64,000 nt of DNA from Chloroflexi bacterium HGW-Chloroflexi-2 (lineage in GTDB: Bacteria; Chloroflexota; Anaerolineae; Anaerolineales; Anaerolineaceae). The stretch covers positions 1 through 64,000 of the forward strand of contig PHBY01000007.1 in NCBI GenBank assembly GCA_002840735.1, given 5' to 3'. Made by a program: the position numbers and the translations under genes. The notes under the pieces were generated by a model, which worked only from the letters and a program-made list of their open reading frames with translations, had not been told where the DNA came from and made no database searches. Each line of letters opens with the position of its first letter. Position 1 is the first letter of the stretch. Of this stretch, positions 15,858 to 23,453 are shown in pieces.

Positions 15858-16409
15858 ATGTCATACAACCCAGCCATCCACAACCGCCATTCCATCCGCC
15901 TGCCATGGTACGACTACAGCCAGGCTGGTGCATACTCTCTGACCATCCTCACACACAAAAAACAACACCTGTTTGGTGAAGTTGTTGGTGGTGTGGTGGA
16001 ACTGTCACCGGCTGGGGAGATTGTTCAGAAGGAATGGCTAAGAATCCCCAGACACTTCACGAATGTCGTCCTGGATGCGTTCGTGATCATGCCCAACCAT
16101 GTGCATGGGATCGTGGTGATCATAGAGGGAGGGGTCCATACGGGGTCTACTACCTCCCAGTCTCACGCCCAGTCCGAGTCACTCACCACACCCACACGAC
16201 TGGGGAGCCAACCCGGCTCTCTCCCGGCGATCGTCCAGAACTTCAAGTCAATCAGCTCTCGAAAGATCAACAACCTGCTCAAGTCTCCCGGGTCGACCAT
16301 CTGGCATCGCAACTATTACGAGCATATCATCCGGGACGAGGCAGACTTCGAACGAGTTGTCACGTACATCCAGCAGAATCCATTAAAGTGGGAAGATCCC
16401 CACAGGTAA
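15858..16409 (+). CDS. REP-associated tyrosine transposase (RAYT, Y1-HUH family)
   Basis: RAYTs are IS200/IS605-like single-strand nucleases that recognise REP hairpins and are thought to disperse them. The 183-residue protein has the HUH motif in FVIMPNHVHGIVVI (His81, His83), the helix NYYEHIIRDEADFERVVTYI carrying the candidate catalytic Tyr (154 or 155), and the family ending IQQNPLKW. I chose the ATG at 15858; the open frame upstream is REPIN sequence. The gene is bracketed by REPINs at 15726-15824 and 16410-16512, and its TAA stop lies in the GTAAGGG head of the downstream REP. This is the usual RAYT arrangement. An intact frame suggests it may be active. Confidence 0.92.
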   Translation: MSYNPAIHNRHSIRLPWYDYSQAGAYSLTILTHKKQHLFGEVVGGVVELSPAGEIVQKEWLRIPRHFTNVVLDAFVIMPNHVHGIVVIIEGGVHTGSTTSQSHAQSESLTTPTRLGSQPGSLPAIVQNFKSISSRKINNLLKSPGSTIWHRNYYEHIIRDEADFERVVTYIQQNPLKWEDPHR

Positions 16410-16512
16410 GGGTATAGCATTTGATTAACGTAGAACAAAAAATATTTCTATAAATTCAAGATATTCGATTCATCATAATAAGTCCTCAATTTTGGGATCG
16501 AATGCTTTACCC
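16410..16512. repeat. REPIN downstream of the RAYT
   Basis: GGGTATAGCATTTGA (16410) and TCGAATGCTTTACCC (ending 16512) form a 103-bp doublet. Its interior differs from the array REPINs and resembles the solitary copy at 1622 only in being AT-rich. The left REP overlaps the end of the transposase gene. Confidence 0.8.
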
Positions 16513-16538
16513 TTATACAGCCTGGCAGTGAGTCCGGA

Positions 16539-16552
16539 TCAAATGCTTTACC
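16539..16552 (-). repeat. Solitary REP half
   Basis: TCAAATGCTTTACC stands alone without an inverted partner nearby. It is the right half of the REPIN family, left after loss of the partner or inserted as a singlet. Confidence 0.6.
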
Positions 16553-16635
16553 TCACAGTCTTGTCGCGATGTCTCTCCATTGCTTCCTTTGCATACTCTG
16601 CGTCCTTCGGGTTTCCTCTTGACTTAATAGAACAG

Positions 16636-17028
16636 TTATTCTATAATATACCAATACAAAACTTTGAACCTTAACAATTGCATATAATAATCCAGACCGC
16701 AACCCTTCATCTGCTCCAGGGGACATTTTTTATTTCGTAGAAGTTTGCATGCTTTTGGCGATCTGAAGGAGTTCCCATACTTTTTGCGAACCCCGTAGAA
16801 GTTCGTGTGTTTTTCAGATTCACCTTTGCACCTGAGGATCTCAAGAACAAAATTGAATTGTTTCGAATTGTTTTCATGAAACAAATCCCCAAATAATCCA
16901 ACATCTATAAATTGGCGAATCCTTATTCTGTAAATCCTGTCATCAAACCAGAATAACCAATAATCTTCATCTGCAAGTGGCCAGGTCAACAAAAAAACTA
17001 AAAATCCTTCCGCAGGACTCCGTAGCAT
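16636..17028 (-). CDS. Doubtful hypothetical ORF
   Basis: An open frame of 130 codons includes YGVRKKYGNSFRSPKACK and LRNKKCPLEQMKGCGLDYYM. I recognise no family, no ribosome-binding site is evident, and it lies in repeat-rich DNA. The composition (Cys, Lys, Arg and aromatic rich) is compatible with a small genuine protein or with chance. The stretch from 16553 to 17097 otherwise shows nothing recognisable. Confidence 0.2.
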   Translation of the reverse strand: MLRSPAEGFLVFLLTWPLADEDYWLFWFDDRIYRIRIRQFIDVGLFGDLFHENNSKQFNFVLEILRCKGESEKHTNFYGVRKKYGNSFRSPKACKLLRNKKCPLEQMKGCGLDYYMQLLRFKVLYWYIIE

Positions 17029-17097
17029 GCCCCTTGGGTAAATGCTTTTTGAGGAGGAAATCCCAGTTCAGACATTTTTTTCCAGCCACCAGCGAAA

Positions 17098-17180
17098 GGT
17101 GCAATGCACTTCTGCCGGACTTCTTATCGGATTTATTTTGCAAAATGGTGTAGAGTTCTGATCCCTAAGTGCAATGCACC
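17098..17180 (-). repeat. Family A element, copy 4 (inverted, diverged)
   Basis: Read on the minus strand it begins GGTGCATTGCACTTAGGGAT and ends AAGTGCATTGCACC. It is 83 bp long, like copies 1 and 3, and by eye matches them at about three quarters of positions. It is the only copy on the far side of the defence genes. Confidence 0.75.
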
Positions 17181-17190
17181 ATATGAAATT

Positions 17191-17260
17191 AGCCATGAGC
17201 CATTAGCCATCAGCCATGAGCCATCAGCCATGAGCCATGAGCCATGAGCCATCAGCCATC
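17191..17260. repeat. Heptamer tandem repeat (AGCCATN x10)
   Basis: Ten consecutive 7-bp units AGCCATG/C/T run from 17191 to 17260. The array reaches into the 3' end of the P450 gene and provides its final codons and TGA stop. Length changes in the array could alter the protein C-terminus. Confidence 0.85.
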
Positions 17261-18490
17261 AGCTACCCACAACTCCCTCAACCCCCGAATCACAAACCCC
17301 TCCGTAAACTGTGGCTCCCCCACCAGCTGCAACTCCGGCATCCTTTCCAACAAAATCCGGAAGACCGTCTGCAGTTCCAACCTCGCCAGCGGTGCCCCCA
17401 CACAATAATGCGTGCCCAGACCAAACGTCAGCAGCGGATTATCCTTGCGGGTCAGGTCCAGCTCATCCGGGTTCGTGAAACTGGCTTCATCGCGATTGCC
17501 GGAGATGTACATCAATGCCACCTCCTGCCCACGCTTCAGCTCATACCCGTTGAACTCCATATCCTCCAGCGCATAACGCTCAAACATCGGCAAGGGCGTA
17601 TCATAGCGCAGCAGCTCATTTACACCTGTCTTCAGCAGCGCATCCGCTTCCCCGGCAGCCACCGCTGCCTTCAACTGTGCCAGCGCTGCCTTATCACGCA
17701 GCAAAGCCAGCAATCCCAGCGAGGAACCGTTCACCGTGGCTTCGTGCCCGGCGTTCAGTAAGAAAATACTGGTCGCCGCCAGTTCAGTATCCGACAGACG
17801 GCTTCCATCCACCTCCGCCGTCGAAAGCAGGCTGATCAGGTCGTCCTGGGGTTGCGCGCGCCGTTCTGCTGCCAGTTCCAGCACCGTCTCCATAAAGGCA
17901 TCCGCTGCCTGGTTGGCGTTCTCCATGTCTTCGTCCGTGTAGTTCATCTCATACATACGCACAATCGCCGCTGACCAGGGTCGCAGGTTGGGACGGATCG
18001 GCTCAGGGATGCCCAGCAAATCGGCGATCATCGCCACCGGCAAAGGCTCTGCGATCTCGCTCACGAAGTTAAAGGGTGCATGCTGTGAGACCGCGTCGAT
18101 CAGCGCATGTGTGGTAGCCTCCAGTTTTTCCCGCAGACTCTCCACCTGGCGCGGTGTGAACACCTTTGAGACCAACCCGCGCAACCGTGCATGCGCCGCC
18201 CCTTCCATGTCCATAAAGACGTTATCCTGAAAGCGTCGGAAAGGTGCCAATCTGGGATCCGGTGGCGGCCAGCCCAATTCCTCGCGGCTGTAGCGGTGCA
18301 GCATCCCCCGTCCAAAGCGTTTATCGCGCAATAAATCGCTGATATCTGCATGCAGGTTGAAAAAGATGCGGTCATATCCCGGATCATAGAAAACGGGTAG
18401 CTCGCCGCGTAATTCTGCCAATTCCGGATACGGATTGGCAATAAAATCAGGCTCATTCAAATCTATGGAATGTACTGGTATTTCTTTCAT
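17252..18490 (-). CDS. Cytochrome P450
   Basis: This is a soluble bacterial class P450 monooxygenase of 412 residues, expected to hydroxylate a small organic substrate with electrons from a ferredoxin. The heme-binding loop FGLGTHYCVGAPLARLE places the thiolate at Cys363. The K-helix ExxR is E292-LL-R295. The I-helix reads AGHEAT (247-252), so the acid is kept but the following residue is Ala rather than Thr, with Thr next in line, a variant also found in natural P450s. No redox partner gene is adjacent. The gene is much richer in G+C than the neighbouring repeat DNA. Its stop codon lies in a heptamer tandem array. Substrate unknown. Confidence 0.93.
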   Translation of the reverse strand: MKEIPVHSIDLNEPDFIANPYPELAELRGELPVFYDPGYDRIFFNLHADISDLLRDKRFGRGMLHRYSREELGWPPPDPRLAPFRRFQDNVFMDMEGAAHARLRGLVSKVFTPRQVESLREKLEATTHALIDAVSQHAPFNFVSEIAEPLPVAMIADLLGIPEPIRPNLRPWSAAIVRMYEMNYTDEDMENANQAADAFMETVLELAAERRAQPQDDLISLLSTAEVDGSRLSDTELAATSIFLLNAGHEATVNGSSLGLLALLRDKAALAQLKAAVAAGEADALLKTGVNELLRYDTPLPMFERYALEDMEFNGYELKRGQEVALMYISGNRDEASFTNPDELDLTRKDNPLLTFGLGTHYCVGAPLARLELQTVFRILLERMPELQLVGEPQFTEGFVIRGLRELWVADG

Positions 18491-18590
18491 ATTTCCCTCA
18501 TGTGATCAATTGGTTTTTTCTTTCGTAAGATATTAGCCTCAAAAAAAAGTGATTGAAAATAATAAACAGATGTCAAATTATTACAAATCG

Positions 18591-18850
18591 CGACCTTTGG
18601 TCATATCATGACCTTTGGTCATATCATGACCTTTGGTCATATCATGACCTTTGGTGATTCTCTTATTCGTTTATTCGATTATTCGTTAATTCATTTTATA
18701 TTCGTTGACGGCTATCCATTGGTCATTCTCTTATTCGTTTATATCATGACCCTTGGTCATATCATGACCCTTGGTCATATCATGACCCTCGGTCATATCA
18801 TGACCCTCGGTCATATCATGACCCTCGGTCATATCATGACCCTCGGTCAT
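18591..18850. repeat. 18-bp palindromic tandem repeats (ATGACCnnnGGTCAT)
   Basis: Two clusters occur, with units about 18 bp apart. The first (18591-18653) has the spacer TTT (ATGACCTTTGGTCAT). The second (18744-18850) changes from CTT to CTC (ATGACCCTCGGTCAT). Every unit is a 6-bp inverted repeat around three bases. Between and after the clusters are TTATTCG-rich phrases and three copies of CGTTGACGG (about 18706, 18862, 18889). The related short pair at 1807-1839 is followed by the same phrase. The remaining sequence to 19041 shows no gene. Confidence 0.85.
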
Positions 18851-19041
18851 TCGTTTTCATCGTTGACGGCCATATCACCCTGTGGGTTCGTTGACGGTAA
18901 TTCCTGCTATCACCTACATCCATATTCTACTTAAATTTTCTCAAATTGGTTCGTGATGTATCAGGTCAGCGTCTCCTTCCCTGGGTTGACAATTCTGATA
19001 GCAGCGTGTCTAGCCGATTAAAATAAGCTACAATCAAAACG

Positions 19042-19863
19042 ATGTTCAAACGCTTGCTGACTTTTCTGATCCTGCCGCTTTCTCTGATCGCCTGCACCTT
19101 CCTCGCCACGCCTGTCCTGACTCAAACCAATGCAGATGCGACCAGGACTGCCCGGTATTTCTCTGCTACCCCCTCCTTCACCAGCACACCAACCATCACG
19201 GATACCCCCACCATCACTCTCTCCCCAACAATCACAGCCACGATGACCTTCACCAGCACCCAGACCATCACGGACACTGCCACCATTACCCTTACCCCCA
19301 CGGTCACACTCACACCAACCTTCGATTTCCCGGACGTGAAGGTGCACACTCAGGCGCACTGCCGCTACGGACCTTCCTCTGCCTATCTACACGCAGCAGA
19401 TTTATACCCCGGAGACACCGGTACCGTGCGGGGTCGCTTCCCCTACTCCAAATGGCTGCATGTCAAGTTCGATAAGCTCAACTACTGGTGCTGGGTTTCG
19501 AATTCGGTCATCGATGTGGTGGGTGACCTTGAAACCGTGCGCTACATCATCCCCGACCTGCAATCTGTCGGTTCCAACATGTACGGTCCCCCACACAATG
19601 TGCGTGCCAGGCGCGATGGCGATCAGGTCACCATCTCCTGGGATCAGGTCAATATGACAGAAGATGACGACCGCGGTTACTTCATCGAAGCCTGGGTCTG
19701 CCAGAATGGTGCCTATTTGTGGTGGACAGTTTCCTTCCCGAACCAATACACCACCAGCTACACCGTCACCGATCAACCCGGTTGTGGCAACCCCTCTTCC
19801 GGCGAGCTATACACCGTCGAAAAGCACGGCTACTCGCTGCCGGTGAAGATCCCCTGGCCGTAG
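19042..19863 (+). CDS. Secreted lipoprotein with Thr/Pro linker and SH3-like domain
   Basis: The 273-residue protein has a lipoprotein signal (LPLSLIAC, Cys18). A Thr/Pro/Ser-rich linker follows (about 44-93), made of STPTITDTPTITLSPT-type repeats. Next is a domain (about 96-170) with HCRYGPSSAYLHAADLYPGD typical of bacterial SH3-like cell-surface domains. The C-terminal part (about 185-273) has a fibronectin-III-like stretch PPHNVRARRDGDQVTISWDQ. It is probably anchored to the outside of the cytoplasmic membrane and binds wall or other polymers. It is convergent with the methyltransferase gene, with only 3 bp between the stop codons. The linker resembles that of the surface protein at 60370. 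Function unknown. Confidence 0.82.
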   Translation: MFKRLLTFLILPLSLIACTFLATPVLTQTNADATRTARYFSATPSFTSTPTITDTPTITLSPTITATMTFTSTQTITDTATITLTPTVTLTPTFDFPDVKVHTQAHCRYGPSSAYLHAADLYPGDTGTVRGRFPYSKWLHVKFDKLNYWCWVSNSVIDVVGDLETVRYIIPDLQSVGSNMYGPPHNVRARRDGDQVTISWDQVNMTEDDDRGYFIEAWVCQNGAYLWWTVSFPNQYTTSYTVTDQPGCGNPSSGELYTVEKHGYSLPVKIPWP

Positions 19864-19866
19864 AAA

Positions 19867-21120
19867 TCACTCAATCCGCGCGAACAGGCATTTCAGATAC
19901 GCCCCTTCCGGAAAATTAACCGGATGATCCAGCGGATGACCGGTACGCTCAATCTCGTGGATTTTTCTTCCCATACGCTGCACCGCTGCATAAATGGCAT
20001 CATAAAAATCAGCGGATGAAACCCGGCTCGAACAGGATGCCTGTACCAATACCCCACCTGGGTTCAACACCCCCAACCCCAACCGTGTCAAATTCTGATA
20101 GGTAGCAATCGCCCGATCAATCTGACTCTGATTCTGCGCAAACATCGGAGGATCCAGAATCACGAGGTCAAATTTACCCTGGTTACTGGCTTCCTTTTGA
20201 AGATACGCGAACGCATCTGCCACCACGGTCTCATGCTGGCAGGCTTTTATCCCGGGTGTATCCAGATTATAGGCAAAGTTACGCCTTGCCGACTCTAACG
20301 CCAGTGGGTTCAGATCCACACTCGTCACCGCTTTCGCCTTCCCACGAGCGCCATACAGAGAGAATCCACCGTTGTAGGAAAAGACATTCAGCACGCTTTT
20401 TCCCGCAGCCAAACGCTCGACCCGTGCCCGGTTTTCGCGCTGATCCAGGTAAAAGCCGGTCTTGTGCCCACGAATTGGGTCTGCTTCAAAGGTCAGTCCA
20501 TTTTCCCGAAACAACACCCGCTCCGCTACTGGCTCACCATCCAATACAGCGCCATCCCTGATCCCATAAGCTTCTTCAACTTTCTCAGCAATATTCCTGC
20601 TCAAGCGGATCACCAGTGAACGATAGCTGAACATATTATGCAAACACTCCGCAATCCAGCCCAGATAGCGCACCCAGGCAGCGCTGTAAATCTTGATCAC
20701 AAAAACAGCCGCATAGCGATCGATCACCAACCCGGGCAAGCCATCATTTTCCCCGAACACCAGGCGATATCCGTCGGTATGCTGAGCATATAGCACATCT
20801 CTCAGTGTATAAGCGGCTTGAATTTTCGCAGAAAACCAATCCTGATCAATCTCAGCCGGTTTGGAGAATTGCAGGATACGAATTCGAATGACGGAATCGG
20901 GATCCCATAAGCCCAGCGCCAGAAACTTCCTCTGCGAGTCAAAGATCACCGCTAGATCCCCCGCTTCCCCCGCATGGCTCTGGTAGGTAATCGACTGATC
21001 AAAAATCCACGGGTGATGTTTGCGTATCATCGTCTCTGCATTCTCGGTAACACGCACGGCAATATTCCGTTTGGGTTGGGATGAATCGTTTATGGGAAAA
21101 GTTGGTTTCATATCCTCCAT
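19867..21120 (-). CDS. rlmI: RlmI-like class I SAM-dependent rRNA (cytosine-C5) methyltransferase
   Basis: The protein resembles RlmI, which methylates C1962 of 23S rRNA. It has an N-terminal PUA-type domain (about 18-95), the linker signature KTGFYLDQRENR, the SAM motif VLNVFSYNGGFSLYG, and the motif IV equivalent FDLVILDPPMFAQ. The late cysteine motif VQASCSSRVS supplies the likely catalytic Cys. It is 417 residues from the first ATG; the ATG three codons in (21111) is equally possible. The AIM24-like gene is divergent. Exact target assignment is by family similarity. Confidence 0.87.
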   Translation of the reverse strand: MEDMKPTFPINDSSQPKRNIAVRVTENAETMIRKHHPWIFDQSITYQSHAGEAGDLAVIFDSQRKFLALGLWDPDSVIRIRILQFSKPAEIDQDWFSAKIQAAYTLRDVLYAQHTDGYRLVFGENDGLPGLVIDRYAAVFVIKIYSAAWVRYLGWIAECLHNMFSYRSLVIRLSRNIAEKVEEAYGIRDGAVLDGEPVAERVLFRENGLTFEADPIRGHKTGFYLDQRENRARVERLAAGKSVLNVFSYNGGFSLYGARGKAKAVTSVDLNPLALESARRNFAYNLDTPGIKACQHETVVADAFAYLQKEASNQGKFDLVILDPPMFAQNQSQIDRAIATYQNLTRLGLGVLNPGGVLVQASCSSRVSSADFYDAIYAAVQRMGRKIHEIERTGHPLDHPVNFPEGAYLKCLFARIE

Positions 21121-21225
21121 TATTGGTGAGAACTGCTAAAATATCAAATGATCCTGTTCGAAAGATTTTTTATTCCACTTTAATTTGACTTATAATAATC
21201 CATATCCAAATCTCAGGAGGAATGT

Positions 21226-21909
21226 ATGCGTTACGCAATATCAGGTACAGTTTTACAGAGTCTCGAAGTCCAGCTCGATCCTGGCGAATCCATGTTCACA
21301 GAATCAGGCGGTATGGCATGGATGAGCGACGGAATAGACATGGAAACCAACACCAAAGGCGGTCTCATGTCCGGTCTCGGGCGTGCCCTCTCCGGCGAAT
21401 CCTTGTTCATGACGACCTATACCAGTCGGGTTCCCAACGGGATGATCACCTTCACACCCGAAGCACCTGGAAAAGTTCTCCCCATTCAACTTGCCCCCAA
21501 CCAGGTTCTAATCGCTCAAAAAGATGCCTTCATGTGTGCCCAGAGCTCAGTCAAACTTGAGATGCACTTTCGTAAAAAATTAGGTGCTGGCTTATTCGGC
21601 GGTGAAGGCTTTATCCTACAGAAACTCACCGGTCCAGGTATGGCTTTCCTGGAAATCCCCGGAGAAGTCAAAGAATACAATCTTGCTCCCGGCCAGGTGA
21701 TGAAGATTGATCCAGGTCACATTGCTGCCTTCGATCCGACAGTGAGTTATGATATTACCATGGTGAAGGGACTAAAGAACATTGTCTTCTCTGGTGAAGG
21801 CTTTTTCCTGGCTCTTGTTACTGGACCTGGGAGATTATGGTTGCAAACCATGCCTATTGCCAATCTTGCTGAAAAAATCAAAAAATATATACCTACCAAA
21901 AGCAGTTAA
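21226..21909 (+). CDS. AIM24/TIGR00266-family protein
   Basis: The 227-residue protein belongs to the conserved AIM24-like beta-helix family (TIGR00266), whose biochemical role is not established in bacteria. Characteristic stretches are LDPGESMFTESGGMAWM near the N-terminus, GLMSGLGRALSGESLFMTTY, and GEGFILQKLTGPGMAFLEIPG and FSGEGFFLALVTGPGRLWLQT in the two similar halves. A strong ribosome-binding site (AGGAGGAA) precedes the ATG. It is monocistronic and ends in a clear terminator. Confidence 0.88.
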   Translation: MRYAISGTVLQSLEVQLDPGESMFTESGGMAWMSDGIDMETNTKGGLMSGLGRALSGESLFMTTYTSRVPNGMITFTPEAPGKVLPIQLAPNQVLIAQKDAFMCAQSSVKLEMHFRKKLGAGLFGGEGFILQKLTGPGMAFLEIPGEVKEYNLAPGQVMKIDPGHIAAFDPTVSYDITMVKGLKNIVFSGEGFFLALVTGPGRLWLQTMPIANLAEKIKKYIPTKSS

Positions 21910-21935
21910 TTTTCCAGCATTGAATCAAATCATTC

Positions 21936-21970
21936 GAAAAAGCTCTATAAAACCTTATGGAGCTTTTTCT
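21936..21970 (+). terminator. Rho-independent terminator after the AIM24-like gene
   Basis: A 10-bp perfect stem GAAAAAGCTC/GAGCTTTTTC encloses a 14-base loop and ends in a T-rich arm, 27 bp after the stop codon. Confidence 0.85.
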
Positions 21971-22053
21971 TCATTCGGTTAATACAGAATTTTTTTGGAA
22001 ATCTGGTAATTTTCATGTAAAATCAAAAATAAAATTCTGATCAAAGGATATCT

Positions 22054-22695
22054 ATGTCAAAACATCTTGTACTGGTTGCTGGAAATATTGGATCGGGAAA
22101 AACCTCACTGACAGAACGGATCGGGTCGCGATTACGCTGGCGCACTGCCTATGAATCGGTCTCTGATAATCCCTATTTGCCTGATTTTTACGCAGATATG
22201 GCAAAATGGTCATTTCACCTGCAGGTCTTCTTCCTCGGCCACCGCGCCGAACAGCATCTGGAGATGGCAAGTGATCCACGTTCTGCGATCATTGACCGTA
22301 GTATTTACGAAGATGCCTTCATTTTTGCGCGAGCCCTGCACGATATGGGCAATATATCAGAGCGTGACTATCGCACCTACCGCAAGATATTCGACCTGAT
22401 CATCCGAAACTTACCAGCGCCGGCGTTACTGGTTTATTTGAATGCCCCGGTTCCCGTGTTGATGGAACGCATCCGCGCTCGTGGCCGTAATATCGAAACT
22501 GGCATCAGTGAGGATTATCTCAAACGCCTCGAAAACTATTATGAAGAGTGGGTTCAATCCTTTGATTTTTGCCCGGTATTAACCATCCGTACAGATGACC
22601 TTGACTTTGTACACAAATCCCGTCACCTGGAGTTGGTGGTCAACCGCATTCAGGATAAATTGACCGGGAAAGAAGAAATGGTGTTTACAGATTGA
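22054..22695 (+). CDS. Deoxynucleoside kinase family protein
   Basis: This is a 213-residue deoxyadenosine/deoxyguanosine-kinase-type enzyme that phosphorylates deoxynucleosides for salvage. It has the P-loop GNIGSGKTS (10-18), the substrate segment ESVSDNPYLPDFYAD, the DRS motif in IIDRSIYEDAFIFA, and the LID arginines ERIRARGRNIE. It opens a three-gene run with a glycerophosphodiesterase and an acetyltransferase, with overlapping starts and stops. Base specificity cannot be told from these motifs. Confidence 0.88.
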   Translation: MSKHLVLVAGNIGSGKTSLTERIGSRLRWRTAYESVSDNPYLPDFYADMAKWSFHLQVFFLGHRAEQHLEMASDPRSAIIDRSIYEDAFIFARALHDMGNISERDYRTYRKIFDLIIRNLPAPALLVYLNAPVPVLMERIRARGRNIETGISEDYLKRLENYYEEWVQSFDFCPVLTIRTDDLDFVHKSRHLELVVNRIQDKLTGKEEMVFTD

Positions 22696-23453
22696 AACAA
22701 AATATGCAAGTAACAAATCTTACAATTCCAGGTCGAAAGAAACCTTATGTCATGGCTCACCGCGGCAATAATGTCCTTTGCCCAGAAAATACCATAGCAG
22801 CTTTTATTCAATCCTTTCAGGATGGCGCTGACATACTAGAAACAGATCTCCAGCTCAGCAAAGACGAGCAGTTCATCTGCATCCATGATGGCAGCATTGA
22901 CCGTACTACCGACGGCACCGGACTGGTCTCTGACTACACCGCCGAGGAACTGAAGAACTTTTCCGCTTTCTATGGCAGAGATAATTTCAAGTCAGAAAGA
23001 ATCCCGTTTCTGACAGAGCTGGCCGCCATTCTACCCCCCGACGTTGCCCTGGCACTGGAACTCAAATCCGATCGCTTTCTGGAAGACGAGACCTGCCAGC
23101 GATTGATTGATATCCTGACCACATCCGGAATTCGGGATCGCACTTTTGTGATCTCCTTCTCTAAAGAGCGCGTTTTATGCCTGCACCGTCTCGCTCCGGA
23201 CATCCCGGCTGGGCTGATCACCATGTCCGGCTACACCCCCGATCCTGAGATGCAGATCATCGGTCCCTTCTGGCCATTGGTCTTTCTTAACCCGTTCTAT
23301 ATCAGGCAGGTGCGTAAGAACAAACAAATCGTCTGCCCCCTCGATCCAACCCCGGATAAGCGCTTGAGGATTTATGAAAAAATGAAGGTGGATGCTGTGA
23401 TTACAAACAATCCACAAAATACCTGTAAATTGATCCGAAAATATGATCAATAG
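22692..23453 (+). CDS. Glycerophosphodiester phosphodiesterase
   Basis: The GDPD-family enzyme hydrolyses glycerophosphodiesters to glycerol 3-phosphate and an alcohol. Catalytic and metal residues are visible: HR at 23-24 (VMAHRGNN), E50 and D52 (ILETDLQ), and H65 (CIHDGSIDRTTDGTG). It has 253 residues if the TTG at 22692, which overlaps the preceding TGA, is used; an ATG at 22704 is the alternative. It lacks a signal peptide, so it is cytoplasmic. It overlaps the next gene by 11 bp. Confidence 0.9.
   Translation: MKQNMQVTNLTIPGRKKPYVMAHRGNNVLCPENTIAAFIQSFQDGADILETDLQLSKDEQFICIHDGSIDRTTDGTGLVSDYTAEELKNFSAFYGRDNFKSERIPFLTELAAILPPDVALALELKSDRFLEDETCQRLIDILTTSGIRDRTFVISFSKERVLCLHRLAPDIPAGLITMSGYTPDPEMQIIGPFWPLVFLNPFYIRQVRKNKQIVCPLDPTPDKRLRIYEKMKVDAVITNNPQNTCKLIRKYDQ

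Noticed and set aside
16034-16417. 127-codon frame inside the RAYT
   Set aside because: It is an alternative frame of the transposase with no coding signature.
18608-18934. Open frame translating to repeats of MTFGHI and MTLGHI
   Set aside because: It is simply the 18-bp palindromic repeat read in frame. There is no ribosome-binding site and it ends in unrelated intergenic sequence.
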